Below are positions 8,390 to 18,982 of a stretch of 62,146 nucleotides of DNA, piece after piece; within the stretch, counting starts at the first letter, position 1; the number at the start of each line of letters is the position of its first letter. Where the stretch lies: NCBI GenBank assembly GCA_964599655.1, contig CAZRGV010000019.1, positions 1 to 62,146 on the forward strand. Reading direction: 5' to 3'. The notes below the pieces were generated by a model, which made no database searches, was not told the origin of the DNA, and saw only the letters and a program-made list of their open reading frames with translations. Source of the DNA: CAZRGV01 sp964599655. Its GTDB lineage: Bacteria > Planctomycetota > Planctomycetia > Isosphaerales > Isosphaeraceae. Position numbers and translations under genes: made by a program.

Positions 8390-10858
8390 ATGAGTGACGC
8401 GTCGAAGATCCTGGAGCGTTACTCCTGCGGTCCGGTCCGGTTCTCGGGCGACCCCAACGCGTCGTACGACCGGCATCTCGTGTTCGACCACGTCGTTGAC
8501 CCCGACCGATCCACCCGTCGCGAACGTTTCGAGGCGCTGGCGCGATCCATCCGCGACCTGCTGACCCAGCGTTGGCTTCGCACACAGGATGTTTACGATC
8601 AGAAGAATCCGAAACAAGTCTACTACCTCTCGATGGAGTACCTGATTGGCCGATCGCTTGCCAATAATATCACAAATCTTCAGGTCGATGAGATCGTGAG
8701 CGAGGCGATGCGTCGCGAGGGGCTCGACTGGGACGACCTGGCCGAAGCCGAACCCGACGCTGGCCTGGGTAACGGAGGTCTGGGCCGACTCGCCGCTTGC
8801 TTTATCGACTCGATGGCCACGCTTCAGATTCCGGCCATGGGCTACGGCCTGCGCTATGAGTACGGAATGTTTCGGCAGAATATTCAGAACGGCTACCAGG
8901 TCGAGCATCCCGACCACTGGCTCCGTCATCCAGACCCCTGGGAGGTCCACCGTCCGGTCAAGACAACCGAGGTGCACCTGGGCTGCTCGTTCCGGATTGT
9001 GGAGGGCGAGTTGCGAGTCGTGCCCCATCAACCGTCGATCCTGGCGGGGATCGCCTACGATCGTCCGGTCGTTGGTTACGGCGGCAAGACAATCAATACG
9101 CTGCGACTCTGGGAGGCCGCGGCGCATCACGTTTTCAACTTCGGTGAGTTCAGCCGGGGTGACTTCGTTGCCGCCGTTCAGGAGAAGGTCGCCGCCGAGA
9201 CCCTGACACGCGTCCTCTACCCAGATGACTCCACCTCGCGGGGCCAGGGCTTGCGACTGCTTCAGGAGTATTTTCTCGTCGCTTGCTCGCTGAGTGATAT
9301 CATCCGACGATTTCAGAGGAGAAACAACGACTGGCACGCGCTTCCCGAGAAGGTGGCCATCCAGCTCAACGACACGCATCCGGCGCTGGCCGTCGCCGAG
9401 TTGATGCGCATCTTGCTTGACAAGGCGGAGCTCGCCTGGGACGTGGCCTGGGACCTGACCTGTCGAACGTTGGCCTACACGAATCATACGCTCTTGCCCG
9501 AGGCTCTGGAAAAGTGGCCGGTCTCACTTCTCGAGACCGGTGCACCCAGACATCTGGACATCATTTATGAGATCAATCGCCGTTTCCTGGAGGACGTCGA
9601 GTCACGCTATCCGGGCGATCTCGACCGGATTCGACGAATGAGCCTGATCGAGGAAGGGCCCGAAAAGAAGGTGCGGATGGCGCACCTCGCGATCGTGGGG
9701 AGCCACAGTGTCAACGGCGTGGCCGAGATTCACTCCCGGTTGCTCCGAACACTCGTGGTCAAGGACTTCGCCGAGATGTATCCGAATCGGTTCAACAACA
9801 AGACCAACGGCGTCACCCCTCGACGATGGCTCCTGATGGCAAACCCCCGGTTGGCGGCCCTGATCACGGAGGCCATTGGCGACGGCTGGATCACCGACCT
9901 CGCTCAGTTGAGCCGACTTCGCCCATTCGCCGACGACTCCGCATTCCGTGAGAATTTTCGCAAGGCCAAGCGAGACGCCAAACAGCGCTTCCTCAGCTGG
10001 CTCTCGCGGCACAATGGCCAACAGATCGATATCGATTCGATCTTTGACAGTCAGATCAAGCGCATTCACGAGTACAAGCGACAACTCCTCAATGTCCTGC
10101 ACATCATCGTGCTCTATAACCGGCTCCGCGACAACGCGAACGACGACCTGCATCCCCGCACGTTCTTCTTCGCCGGCAAGGCGGCGCCCGCGTACACGCT
10201 CGCCAAACGGATCATCAAGCTCATCAACAGTGTGGCCAATGTTGTCGACAATGACCCGGCGGTCCGAGGCCGGATCAAGGTTCTGTTCCTTCCCGAGTAC
10301 AACGTCAGCCTCTCGGAGCGGCTCATCCCCGCCAGTGAGGTCTCGGAGCAGATCTCAACCGCCGGCTACGAGGCCAGTGGCACCAGCAATATGAAGTTCA
10401 TGATGAATGGGGCGTTGACGGTCGGCACTCGCGACGGCGCCACCATCGAGATGGCCCAGGAAGCGGGGGAGGAGAACTTCTTTCTCTTCGGCCTCACCGC
10501 CGAGCAGGTTCAGCAGAGCCGAAGTTGGTATAGCCCTTACTGGCATTACGAACACGAGGACGAGACCCGAAGGGCCCTGGATCTGCTCTTCTCCGGCCAC
10601 TTCAGTGACGGAGACCCAGCCCTCCGCGATTCGATCCGGGAAACCCTCCTGACTCATGGTGATTATTACATGCATCTGGCCGACCTGACCGCCTACGCCA
10701 AAACGCAGCGGGAGGTCGGACGGCTCTATTCCGATCCCGAGGCCTGGAGCCGCAAGGCGATTCTCAACATCGCTGCCTCCGGGAAGTTCTCCAGCGACCG
10801 GGCGATTACCGAATACGCCAACGAGATCTGGAAGGCCAAGCCCTGCCCCGTGGATTGA
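8390..10858 (+). CDS. glgP: Glycogen/starch phosphorylase
   Basis: An 822-residue GT35-family enzyme that releases glucose-1-phosphate from glycogen or maltodextrins. Family landmarks are plain: QVYYLSMEYLIGRSL, GNGGLGRLAACF, YGLRYEYGMFRQ, QLNDTHPALAVAELMR, NGVTPRRWL, and the pyridoxal-phosphate site EASGTSNMKFMMNGALT, where Lys669 should bind the cofactor. ATG 8390 was chosen because the protein then begins at normal family length and GGAG lies ~8 bases upstream; the upstream extension is repeat DNA. Cytoplasmic. It stands alone on the plus strand, convergent with the second PVC cytochrome, so it is not in a glg operon here. Confidence 0.96.
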   Translation: MSDASKILERYSCGPVRFSGDPNASYDRHLVFDHVVDPDRSTRRERFEALARSIRDLLTQRWLRTQDVYDQKNPKQVYYLSMEYLIGRSLANNITNLQVDEIVSEAMRREGLDWDDLAEAEPDAGLGNGGLGRLAACFIDSMATLQIPAMGYGLRYEYGMFRQNIQNGYQVEHPDHWLRHPDPWEVHRPVKTTEVHLGCSFRIVEGELRVVPHQPSILAGIAYDRPVVGYGGKTINTLRLWEAAAHHVFNFGEFSRGDFVAAVQEKVAAETLTRVLYPDDSTSRGQGLRLLQEYFLVACSLSDIIRRFQRRNNDWHALPEKVAIQLNDTHPALAVAELMRILLDKAELAWDVAWDLTCRTLAYTNHTLLPEALEKWPVSLLETGAPRHLDIIYEINRRFLEDVESRYPGDLDRIRRMSLIEEGPEKKVRMAHLAIVGSHSVNGVAEIHSRLLRTLVVKDFAEMYPNRFNNKTNGVTPRRWLLMANPRLAALITEAIGDGWITDLAQLSRLRPFADDSAFRENFRKAKRDAKQRFLSWLSRHNGQQIDIDSIFDSQIKRIHEYKRQLLNVLHIIVLYNRLRDNANDDLHPRTFFFAGKAAPAYTLAKRIIKLINSVANVVDNDPAVRGRIKVLFLPEYNVSLSERLIPASEVSEQISTAGYEASGTSNMKFMMNGALTVGTRDGATIEMAQEAGEENFFLFGLTAEQVQQSRSWYSPYWHYEHEDETRRALDLLFSGHFSDGDPALRDSIRETLLTHGDYYMHLADLTAYAKTQREVGRLYSDPEAWSRKAILNIAASGKFSSDRAITEYANEIWKAKPCPVD

Positions 10859-10921
10859 CTCGTCTCGATCAGAACGCCCGATCCGGTACGAAGGAACGTG
10901 GCTCCGAAGCAGGCGATCGCA

Positions 10922-13900
10922 TCAATTCTTGGGCTTCGGCGACTCGACCCTCGGCTGCGCCTCGAAGAGGGCCAGCAAGTCGGCGATCTCGCGGAGATTC
11001 AGCCCGTTCAGGAGGCCGGCGGGCATGACCGATGTCTTCGACTCGGCCTGTTCGTCAATGTCCGCCTTTGGGATGTTGACCTTGGAACCATCCGAGAGAA
11101 GCAGGACGAGAGTCCGGTCGTCACCGCCCGCGGGCATGCCATTGAAGACCTGACCGTCGCGAGTGGCGACCGTCAACGGCTTGTACTGATCGCTGATGAC
11201 CTTCGAAGGCTCGAGGATCGATTCCAGGATCTCATCCGGCCGGAACCGACTGGAGACCGTGGTCAGGTCGGGACCGAGCCCCGCGCCCAGGTCGCCGAAC
11301 TTGTGGCAGTCGAGGCACCTGGCCCGCTGGAGGATCAGCCGCCCGCGTTCGGGTGAACCTTGCTTCAACAGGCCCGTCCCGATCACCTCCGAGACGAGTT
11401 GCGGCCGAGTGTACTGTTGCCCGGCCTGAACGGTGTCGTCGATCAGGGCGGGCCCCTTCGGAAACCGCTCGGCGTAGACCTTCTCCCAAAGGCTCAGCGC
11501 CGTCGAGACGTCGTTGTCGGGCTTCGGAGGGGTCGTCTGGGTCCAGCGGCTGGCCAGTAGGTTGACCGTGGGCAGAAGGCTCGGACCGCTTCGGCGCGCC
11601 AGGAGGATCAGATTCCGCAGGCCGTCCGGTCCATCAGGAACCACCTCGATCCGGGTCAGNNNNNNNNNNNNNNNNNNNNNNNNNNNNNNNNNNNNNCTCC
11701 ACGAGCAACGGCAAGTCCTCGGCCGTGGGATGCAAGGCCACGCTTCTCGCGATGAGATCACGGTGCGCGGGGTCGGCCGCGGCAATGTGCCGCAGCGCGG
11801 CCCTTGCCTCCGACCGGCCCGCCTGTCCGAGTTTCTCGACGATCAGGGCCCGGAGCTCTTCCACGGAGCCCCCCACCGGGCTCTTCCCCAAGGAAACGTA
11901 AAGTGATGAAAGATCTTTCACTAACTCGGGGTGAGCGTTCAGATCCAGCGACCGCACCAGCACTCGGGAGGGGAAGGGGTATTCGGTCGCCGAAGCCAGG
12001 TAGGCCGTGATCTCGAACGGCGCGAAGCGAGGGAGGAAGTCCTGAACCATCCGGTCGAGGTAACCGAGATAGCTGTAGCCGCCGTCCCAGTGGCTGGCTT
12101 TCTCGAACCAGGCCCAGAATTGGCCACGAGACTCGAAGGACCAGCCCTCTTCGAGAGCCCGGAGGCAGTACGCATAGTGGATCTGGTTTCCGTGATCCGG
12201 GTCGTCGACCTGGGCCTTGAGCATCGAGTCGACCGCCCTCGGCTCGCCAAGATACGCCAGCAACCGGGCCATTTCTCGGTTCAGCACCCAGGCTGGAACC
12301 CCCGCGTTCGGCCCGTCGAAAAGGTCGCGCTTGAGGCCACTCGACAGGTCGTCAAAATCCGCGAGAATCTTCAACCGAAGAATCTCGGCGATCTCTGCCG
12401 TGCTGGCAGGCGTTTGCGGTCCGAGCCGGTAGGTCAGACCGATCAGCCGGAGCAGGTCTCGCTGATCGTCGAAGGCGAGAGGCTGCTGGAGCAGCTCGGC
12501 TTCACGCCGGAGCAGGTCGTTCTGGGTGGTCGGGTCGAGCCGGGTGGCACGGACAAGGGCCAGCATCCCCTCGAGTCTCGGGCGGGTCTCGGGGAGAGTC
12601 AAGATCCGGTCACGATATCTCGCCAGGTCGCCGTGCTCGATCGCGACCCGGGCCGCGTATCGAACGAATCGGTCCTTGTCGGCAAGGAGTGGTAAGAGTT
12701 CCTCGATCGGGATCGGGCCGCCCGATCGAACCAGGGCCTCGCAGGCCAATCGGCGTGCTCTTGGATCCGGATCCGACAGGGACGCCCTGAGCGCCTCGCG
12801 CGCCTTCGCCGTGGTGCGGGTTCCAAGGAGCTGGATCGCCTTCGATCGAACGCGAGGTTCGACATCCCTGGCGAGCCTGATGAGCAGATCCTCCGAGGGT
12901 TGCGGCCCGAACTGGATCAGCAGATCAAGTGCCCGAGTTCTCGACGAGGCGGAGACCTTGCCGCCGGCCCCTTGCGCGAGTTGCGACAGCCGCTTGCCCC
13001 AGCGATCTCCTTCCTGGTCCTTGATCCTCGCCAGTTTCGCTTGTGAATAGCTCGACAATGGCGAGGGCATCATCAAGGCACCGACAAGAGAATTCTGTTC
13101 CACATGGTTTGCGTTCTTCCAGGCCACGCGGAAGAGGCCGCCAAGCGTTCCTCGACCTCCGGTCGAGAAGTAAACCGCGCCGTCGGGACCAACCTCGATG
13201 TCCGTGACATTGAGCGGCTGGCCGGTCACGAGTTCCTTCGAGGACGCCTTGTAGCTGGCTCCGTCGGGTACGAGCTGGATCGCCAGGATGCGGCCCTGTG
13301 ACCAGTCGCAGATCAGGAGATTGTCGTCGAACTCCCGAGGAAAGTCATTGCCAGGAAGACCCTGGTAGAACGTCACGCCCGTTGGGCTTCCCCGACCGAT
13401 ATCCAGAATGGCGGGCAGGCTATCGTAGTAGTAAGCAGGCCACTTGGCTGAACCGTTTCGCCAGCCGAACTCCGCGCCGGGAGGGGCGTGTGTGACGCGA
13501 ACGGGGCGATACCAGGGGAGGCCGAGATCCCACTCCATGTCGCTGTCGAACGAAAAGATCTCGCCATCGCGGTTAAAATCAAAATCATATTCATTGCGGA
13601 ATCCGGCAGCGACTCGGGTCCACGTCTTGCCATCGTCGTCGCTCCGGTAGATCTCTCCGCCAGGCGCCATGACACCCGCCGCGTGGCCCCTGGGATCGTC
13701 GTAGTGGGGAAGCAACTCTCCTTCGTAGCGAAAGACCTCGTTGACTGGGCTCGCGGGATCGATCGGTGGCGCCAGGTGGGCATGATTGCCGTTGTTGTAG
13801 TAGAGGCTGCCGTCCGGACCGAGGCGCACCGCATGGGGACCGTGCTCACCCATCCCCCCTCGCGTGGCACGGACCAGCTCGGTGCCTTCGTTGAAGATTC

Positions 13901-14801
13901 CATCGCCGTTGGTGTCGGTCAAACGATACAGGCCGGTGTTCCGCGGGCCGTCTCCCACTGCGTAAAGGTGCCCCCGAATGAAGGATAATCCCTGACAATT
14001 GTTCATTTGGGGCGCAATAACGACTTTGCCTTCGAAGGTTCCATCGCCATCCTCGTCGAGCAGGCGAGCGATCGGCCCCCGCTCGATCGAGACACAAGGA
14101 CGGCCGTTCTCGTCGAACGTGAAGGCGACAACCGAACCCGTAACACTGGCCGAGGCAACCGTGGAAACCTGGAACCCCTCGGGAACCTGGAACCGCTCGG
14201 AAGCATCCCCCGACTCAAACACCAGGTTCCGCCACGGTCCGGTCCCGAGGATTCCAAGATCGGCCGCAGGCACCCACTTCGAGTCGTCGAACTCGACGAT
14301 GGTCCAGGCGTCCCCCCTGGGTGCCTCGGTGGCAACCTTCCAGCTCGCATCGGTCTGGATCGAATCCCCCTGACCGACGGGCTGGATCCCGCCCCGGACG
14401 AGGAACGCCGCAGGGCCAGGCGCCTCGTTCGAGGCGACCGCCGCCAGGACGTGCGAACCGGTGGCGACCCGGATTTGCACGGATTTGACCGTCTGCCACT
14501 GGTCGCCCCTTGTGACTTCCTTGCCGTCCAGGTAAAGCGTGAAGGCGTTGTCGGCCGTCACGTCGAGCGCGAGCTTCGAGGGTTCCTTGACGTGAAAGAC
14601 CTTGCGGAAGTAACGGGTCTCGGCGGGAGTTTGGCTAACAGGTTTGCCGGTCGGAAACCAGATCCAGTGCGGCGGCGCAGTTTTCTCCTGGGCGTGCAGC
14701 ACCCCCGGTCGTCCGACAATGCTCAGGAGGGATCCAGCGAGGATTGTGAAGAAGGCGAGTTCGATCGACGCGCGATTGCCTATATGATGAGGCTTCGGCA
14801 T
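10922..14801 (-). CDS. PVC-type propeller/HEAT/cytochrome c secreted protein, interrupted by assembly gap
   Basis: One gene broken by the N run at 11660-11696; the reading frame differs on the two sides only because the N count is arbitrary. ATG 14801 gives a signal peptide (IELAFFTILAGSLLSIVG) and has GGGAG ~11 bases upstream. An N-terminal sandwich domain (TRYFRKVFHV, ADNAFTLYLDGKEV) resembles galactose-binding/PA14-like modules, absent from the paralogue at 1500. A propeller (GPDGSLYYNNGNHAH, YYFSTGG-like blades), HEAT repeats (~residues 560-900) and a cytochrome c domain with CLDCH follow. The role is presumed oxidation of a carbohydrate or similar substrate in the periplasm, with electrons passed through the haem. 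Convergent with glgP. Confidence 0.87.
11660..11696. other. Assembly gap (37 N)
   Basis: Lies inside the second PVC cytochrome gene, between its HEAT region and the haem domain. The flanking frames are out of register by one base, so the true gap length is not 37 modulo 3 as written. Confidence 0.98.
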
Positions 14802-14966
14802 TGCGTACCAGGCTCCCAGATGGGCGGGGCATTCATTCCGACGGCGGCCAGGCCGGGAAGGATCGACCAGCGCCTCGGATCTGACCATCGTGAGGCGTGA
14901 CGCGGTGGGTCTGACCTCCAATCATGGTAGGCGATTCTCGACGCGCCGCGAAAGGGGCATCCTACA

Positions 14967-15004
14967 CGGAAGGGTGGAGAGAGCCAGGTCCCTCCACCCT
15001 TCCG
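14967..15004 (-). terminator. Strong hairpin after the DUF1559 gene
   Basis: CGGAAGGGTGGAG (14967-14979) pairs perfectly with CTCCACCCTTCCG (14992-15004), a 13 bp stem with a 12-base loop. It lies ~60 bases past the DUF1559 stop and upstream of the minus-strand PVC gene, so it probably insulates the two transcripts. Confidence 0.7.
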
Positions 15005-15062
15005 CGATGCGGAGTCGTCGATCCAGCCGGGCGACGTTCAGTAGGAGCTCGCGCTGACGGCT

Positions 15063-16037
15063 TCACCGCCCTGCATGCTGCCGAGCGCCCGTCATGATGT
15101 CGATCGTGTCTTTGATGAAGTGAACACTACCGTCGGCAAAGAGGAGGTTGACTCCGCCCGGATGCCGGCTCCTGGCCGTGTTGAACGAGGGAATCCCGCC
15201 GGTGCAAGGGGGAACGTTCGGAAGTTTCCCGTAGCTGCACCAGGGGTAACCCTGAGCGTTGCCGCCCATCACGTCGGGAATCTTGGAGTTCGGGGTGGTG
15301 TAGGTGAAGAACATGGTGCAATTCAGGTCATCGTTGAAGATGTCGCCGCGGTGATCGTAGGCGCCACCGGCGGCGTTCTGACCGATGATGACCTCACCGA
15401 CGAAGAGAGTCTGACTGGTTCCGTCTAAGAACTCGCTGACCGAGGACGGCTTGTTCCCCCGGAACGGAGCGCCCCGGAAGTAATTTCCGAGTGGGGCGCC
15501 CTGCAATCCCATGGGGCCGGTGTTCCAGGGATTGGGCCAGGTCGCGCCGCGATTCTCATCCTGGTAGAAGTGCGTGTTCCCCCAGTTGGCGGCCACGTTG
15601 CCCTTGGCGCGTGGGTACGGCGTATCGGGTTCCTGGATGCTCGGCTGGTCCGATGGGCATTGGAACATCGCCAACGGTGTGCGAATGATGGTCGTATTCG
15701 CCGATTCGTAGAATTGCAAGCTGAAGTTGATCGCGTTGAACAGGTTGGTCTGCTCGAAGTACGGCAGGACGCTGAACGCCCAGGTCCTCCGCTGGCCGCG
15801 CTGCGGGGCGTAGTTGTATCCGATCCCCATTCGACCGATGGGGAAGCTGCCAACCGAGTCGTGGTAATTGTGAAGCGCCAAACCCAATTGCTTGAAATTG
15901 TTCGTGCATTGCGCTCGCCTGGCCGCCTCCCGAGCCGACTGCACGGCAGGTAGCAGCAGCGCGATCAGGACCCCAATGATGGCGATGACCACCAGGAGTT
16001 CGATCAGAGTAAAGGCACGTGCGGAATGGTGTCTCAT
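15063..16037 (-). CDS. DUF1559 pseudopilin-like protein
   Basis: A 324-residue protein starting at ATG 16037, with AAGGGGGG about five bases upstream. The N-terminus is a type IV pilin/pseudopilin leader: a short basic segment then AFTLIELLVVIAIIGVLIAL, with prepilin-peptidase cleavage expected before Phe and Glu at mature position 5. The middle has REAARRAQCTNNFKQLGLAL and the end the planctomycete signature ARSRHPGGVNLLFADGSVHF. DUF1559 proteins occur in tens to hundreds of copies in planctomycetes and are thought to be surface or pseudopilus structures; the exact role of individual copies is unknown. A small lipoprotein gene lies upstream, a common neighbour of DUF1559 genes. Confidence 0.95.
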   Translation of the reverse strand: MRHHSARAFTLIELLVVIAIIGVLIALLLPAVQSAREAARRAQCTNNFKQLGLALHNYHDSVGSFPIGRMGIGYNYAPQRGQRRTWAFSVLPYFEQTNLFNAINFSLQFYESANTTIIRTPLAMFQCPSDQPSIQEPDTPYPRAKGNVAANWGNTHFYQDENRGATWPNPWNTGPMGLQGAPLGNYFRGAPFRGNKPSSVSEFLDGTSQTLFVGEVIIGQNAAGGAYDHRGDIFNDDLNCTMFFTYTTPNSKIPDVMGGNAQGYPWCSYGKLPNVPPCTGGIPSFNTARSRHPGGVNLLFADGSVHFIKDTIDIMTGARQHAGR

Positions 16038-16182
16038 CTTACCCCCCTTGGATGCAAAGATTTCGAGGACACGCAACCCATCGCACGACTTCCGGCGCGC
16101 GGATCGACCCCTCCAAGAACCTGGGCTCCCCGATTGGTAGGGAAAACCATGGCGCGGAACGAGAAAAATCTCGTCTCGGACA

Positions 16183-16210
16183 CAAAATTATGCACAGATG
16201 CATGATTTTG
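16183..16210. promoter_or_regulatory. AT-rich 12 bp inverted repeat upstream of DUF1559 gene
   Basis: CAAAATTATGCA (16183-16194) and TGCATGATTTTG (16199-16210) are complementary except for one T-G pair, with a 4-base spacer. It is markedly AT-rich against the background and lies ~145 bases upstream of the DUF1559 start. It could be an operator or an RNA hairpin. The rest of the gene-free interval 16038-16549 shows no gene; a small GACCA/TGGTC palindrome is at 16327-16340. Confidence 0.5.
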
Positions 16211-16549
16211 CGTCAGACAAGATTAGTCCAACAGACTCAGTCGACACAAATCCTGATCGCCTGAGAGACGATTGGCCTACGAGCCGAGACCTCGACGCGT
16301 ACTCGCACGGAAGTGGAGCGGACACGGACCATCACTGGTCAATGCCTAGGGCCTAACTTAGCAAGGAAGTCAGGGCGTGGCAAAGAAAATTTCAGGAAAC
16401 CGAACATGTTCGATCTCAATGAGATAGAGCATGATGCGCGTGGGTATCCCCACAATTCGGACTGATCGAACGAAACGCGCCGAGGCAGGTCCGGGGTTGG
16501 CGGCCCGGTCCTGCCTTGATGGTGTTTCTCTGGAATCCATCCGGCCCGT

Positions 16550-16726
16550 TCAGGGGCGGATCGGCGGGACGTCCCCTGCGGCGGTCGCGGGACCTGGGTC
16601 TTCGCCACCTGCCTTGGCCGGGGGAGCCGCCTCGGGCGCGGCCGGTTCCTCAGCACCTCCGCAGCCCAGGCACCACGACGAGGCAAAAACGGCGAGGACG
16701 GCGAGGATTCGGAATCGGTTTTTCAC
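16550..16726 (-). CDS. Small lipoprotein
   Basis: A 58-residue protein with a short basic start, a hydrophobic segment (RILAVLAVFASSW) and a lipobox LGC, then a Pro/Ala/Glu-rich tail (AEEPAAPEAAPPAKAGG). The Cys should be lipidated and the protein anchored in a membrane. The GTG at 16726 is preferred because GGAG lies nine bases upstream; an ATG at 16756 would add ten residues but has no ribosome site. Such tiny lipoproteins often precede or follow DUF1559 genes in planctomycetes. No function is known. Confidence 0.68.
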   Translation of the reverse strand: MKNRFRILAVLAVFASSWCLGCGGAEEPAAPEAAPPAKAGGEDPGPATAAGDVPPIRP

Positions 16727-17081
16727 GTGACGGAACTCCGATTTTTTGGGAAACATCGAGACGTGAATGGACCGGTGAATCTTACGGGTCACCGGCGGCA
16801 TCGCAGGATAACGATGAGCCACGGCCGACGCAAGCCGCCAGAACAAGTCTCTCGAACGGGAATTGAAGTTGACCCGAAGATCCTCCTGGCGCTGAGCGTA
16901 TCCGAGAACGCCAATTCGTGTCCCCTCCTCACGCGAGTCGGCACCCGCTCCAGTGGCGACTGGCCTTGTCTCGAGAGACGTTCTCGAATACCATAAATAA
17001 TCCAGTTTGGACGCTTCGAAAAAGCCCTCCGCGGTGACTCCATTCCCGGTTCGCCTTCCCTGCGGCGGACGAAACCCGAAC

Positions 17082-18950
17082 ATGATGCGAAGAAACGATA
17101 TCCGCCGTCAATGTCAGCAAATCGGCACCGTCCTTGAANNNNNNNNNNCGATCATCGCCCACGTCGATCACGGCAAGACCACCCTCGTGGATGCCATGCT
17201 CCGCCAGTCGGGGCAATTCCGCGCCAGCCAGCTTCAGGGGGAATGCATCCTTGACTCCAATCCCCAGGAGCGAGAGCGAGGCATCACGATTCTGGCGAAG
17301 AATATCGCCCTGCCCTACAAGAATGTGAAGATCAACATCATCGACACGCCGGGGCACGCGGATTTCGGTGGCGAGGTCGAGCGCACGCTTCAGATGGCCG
17401 ATGGCGCCCTGCTGCTCGTCGACGCCTTTGAAGGGCCGATGCCCCAAACGAAGTTCGTGCTTCGGAAGGCCTTCTCGAACAAGCTGAGGCCGATTGTCGT
17501 CATCAACAAGATCGACCGGCCGGATGCCCGCCCCGACGAGGTACTGAACGAGATCTTTGATACCTTCGTGGAACTCGGGGCCGACGAGCAGCAGCTCGAC
17601 TTTCCTTACATTTTCGCCTCGGGCCGTTCGGGCTTCGCGTCTCCGGACTTGACGGCCCGCTCGGGCGACATCACGCCGTTGCTCGACTTGATCCTGGAGA
17701 AGGTTCCGGGACCCGAGGTCGACCCCCAAGGCCCGCTCCAGATGCTCTGCACCACGCTGGACTTCTCGGAGTATGTCGGCCGGATTGGGATTGGCCGGAT
17801 CGCCTCGGGCCGAATTCGTCGCGGTCAGCGGGCCGCGCTGATCAAGGCAGGCGGGGTGACCACGATGGGGAGCGTTGATAGCGTGCTGGTCTTTGACAAG
17901 CTCGGCCGAACCGAGGTCGAGCAGGCTGAGGCTGGAGACATCGTGGCGATCGTGGGACTGGGCACGGTGGATATCGGAGACACGATCGCCGATCCGGAAA
18001 ACCCGGTCGCCTTGCCGAGAATCGAGGTCGACGAGCCGACCTTGAGCATGCTCTTCACCGTGAACGATTCGCCGCTCGCGGGCGAAGGGCAGTTTCTGAC
18101 CTCACGACACTTGAAGGACCGACTGGACCGGGAGCTTCAATCGAACGTGGCGCTCCGGGTCGAACCGACCGAGGAACGAGACTCGTTCATGGTTTCTGGG
18201 CGAGGTCTCCTGCACCTCTCGGTTTTGATCGAGTCGATGCGACGAGAGGGGTATGAGCTGTCGGTCGGCAAGCCGGAAGTGATCCTCAAGACGATCAACG
18301 GTGTGGATCACGAGCCGTACGAATACCTGGTCATCGACGTGCCCCAAGGGCAGGTGGGCCCGGTGATGGAGCTGGTCGGGTCTCGTCGTGGCGAGTTGTT
18401 GAAGATGGACATCAAGGGGGCCTATGCCCATCTTGAGTTCACCATTCCCGCGCGGGGGTTGCTCGGCCTGCGAAACCGCCTGCTAAGCGGCACGCAGGGC
18501 GAGGCAATTATGCACCATAACTTTCATGAGTATCAGCCGTTCCGAGGAGAGATTCCTCGGCGAGCCAACGGCGTGATGGTCAGTAACATTCGAGGTCAGG
18601 CGATTGCCTATGCGCTCGACAATCTCCAGCAACGGGGAACGATGTTCGTCGCGCCTGGGGACGATGTGTACGAGGGAATGATCGTCGCCGAACATGCCAG
18701 GGATAACGATCTCGTTGTGAACCCTTGCAAGGAGAAGAAGCTGACCAACATTCGGGCGGCCGGTTCGGACAGGAATATTCTGCTCAAACCGCCTCGACTG
18801 CTTACCCTCGAGATCGCGCTCGAATACATCGAGGAAGATGAATTCGTCGAGATCACACCGTCCAAGATCCGCCTTCGTAAGAAGGTGTTGAACGAGGAGG
18901 ATCGGAAGCGAGCCGAACGTAGCGGCGGCCGGAAGAAAGTCGGGGTTTGA
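17082..18950 (+). CDS. typA: Ribosome-associated GTPase TypA/BipA (N-terminus disturbed by gap)
   Basis: A translational GTPase that binds the ribosome and helps assembly of the large subunit and growth under stress. Motifs: G1 AHVDHGKTTLVDAML, G2 RERGITI, G3 DTPGHADFGGEV, G4 NKIDRPDA, then EF-G-like domains with the BipA-typical RGELLKMDIKGAYAHLEF region and a C-terminal domain ending EEDEFVEITPSKIRLRKKVL. Length (~622) is normal. In the family the N-terminus reads (M)RRNDIRN-[VI]-AIIAHVDHG; here RRNDIR is followed by ~11 unrelated residues and ten N before IIAHVDHG, so the sequence beside the gap is probably mis-assembled. ATG 17082/17085 is the likely start. Confidence 0.93.
   Translation: MMRRNDIRRQCQQIGTVLEXXXXIIAHVDHGKTTLVDAMLRQSGQFRASQLQGECILDSNPQERERGITILAKNIALPYKNVKINIIDTPGHADFGGEVERTLQMADGALLLVDAFEGPMPQTKFVLRKAFSNKLRPIVVINKIDRPDARPDEVLNEIFDTFVELGADEQQLDFPYIFASGRSGFASPDLTARSGDITPLLDLILEKVPGPEVDPQGPLQMLCTTLDFSEYVGRIGIGRIASGRIRRGQRAALIKAGGVTTMGSVDSVLVFDKLGRTEVEQAEAGDIVAIVGLGTVDIGDTIADPENPVALPRIEVDEPTLSMLFTVNDSPLAGEGQFLTSRHLKDRLDRELQSNVALRVEPTEERDSFMVSGRGLLHLSVLIESMRREGYELSVGKPEVILKTINGVDHEPYEYLVIDVPQGQVGPVMELVGSRRGELLKMDIKGAYAHLEFTIPARGLLGLRNRLLSGTQGEAIMHHNFHEYQPFRGEIPRRANGVMVSNIRGQAIAYALDNLQQRGTMFVAPGDDVYEGMIVAEHARDNDLVVNPCKEKKLTNIRAAGSDRNILLKPPRLLTLEIALEYIEEDEFVEITPSKIRLRKKVLNEEDRKRAERSGGRKKVGV
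17139..17148. other. Assembly gap (10 N) at the start of typA
   Basis: Falls just before the P-loop codons of typA. The ~30 bases to its left do not encode the expected N-terminus, so the join itself looks suspect, not just the gap length. Confidence 0.98.
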
Positions 18951-18982
18951 GTGGTCCTCTGACAGAGCCCTCCGATCAGGGA

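Noticed and set aside
7492..8397. 301-codon open frame on the plus strand over the repeats
   Set aside because: Arg/Ser-rich, no domain, and it runs past the glgP start; the repeats change register relative to other copies. Kept only as gene-free sequence.
10922..14801. Natural frameshift splitting the second PVC cytochrome
   Set aside because: The frame change coincides exactly with an N run of arbitrary length, so it is an assembly artefact.
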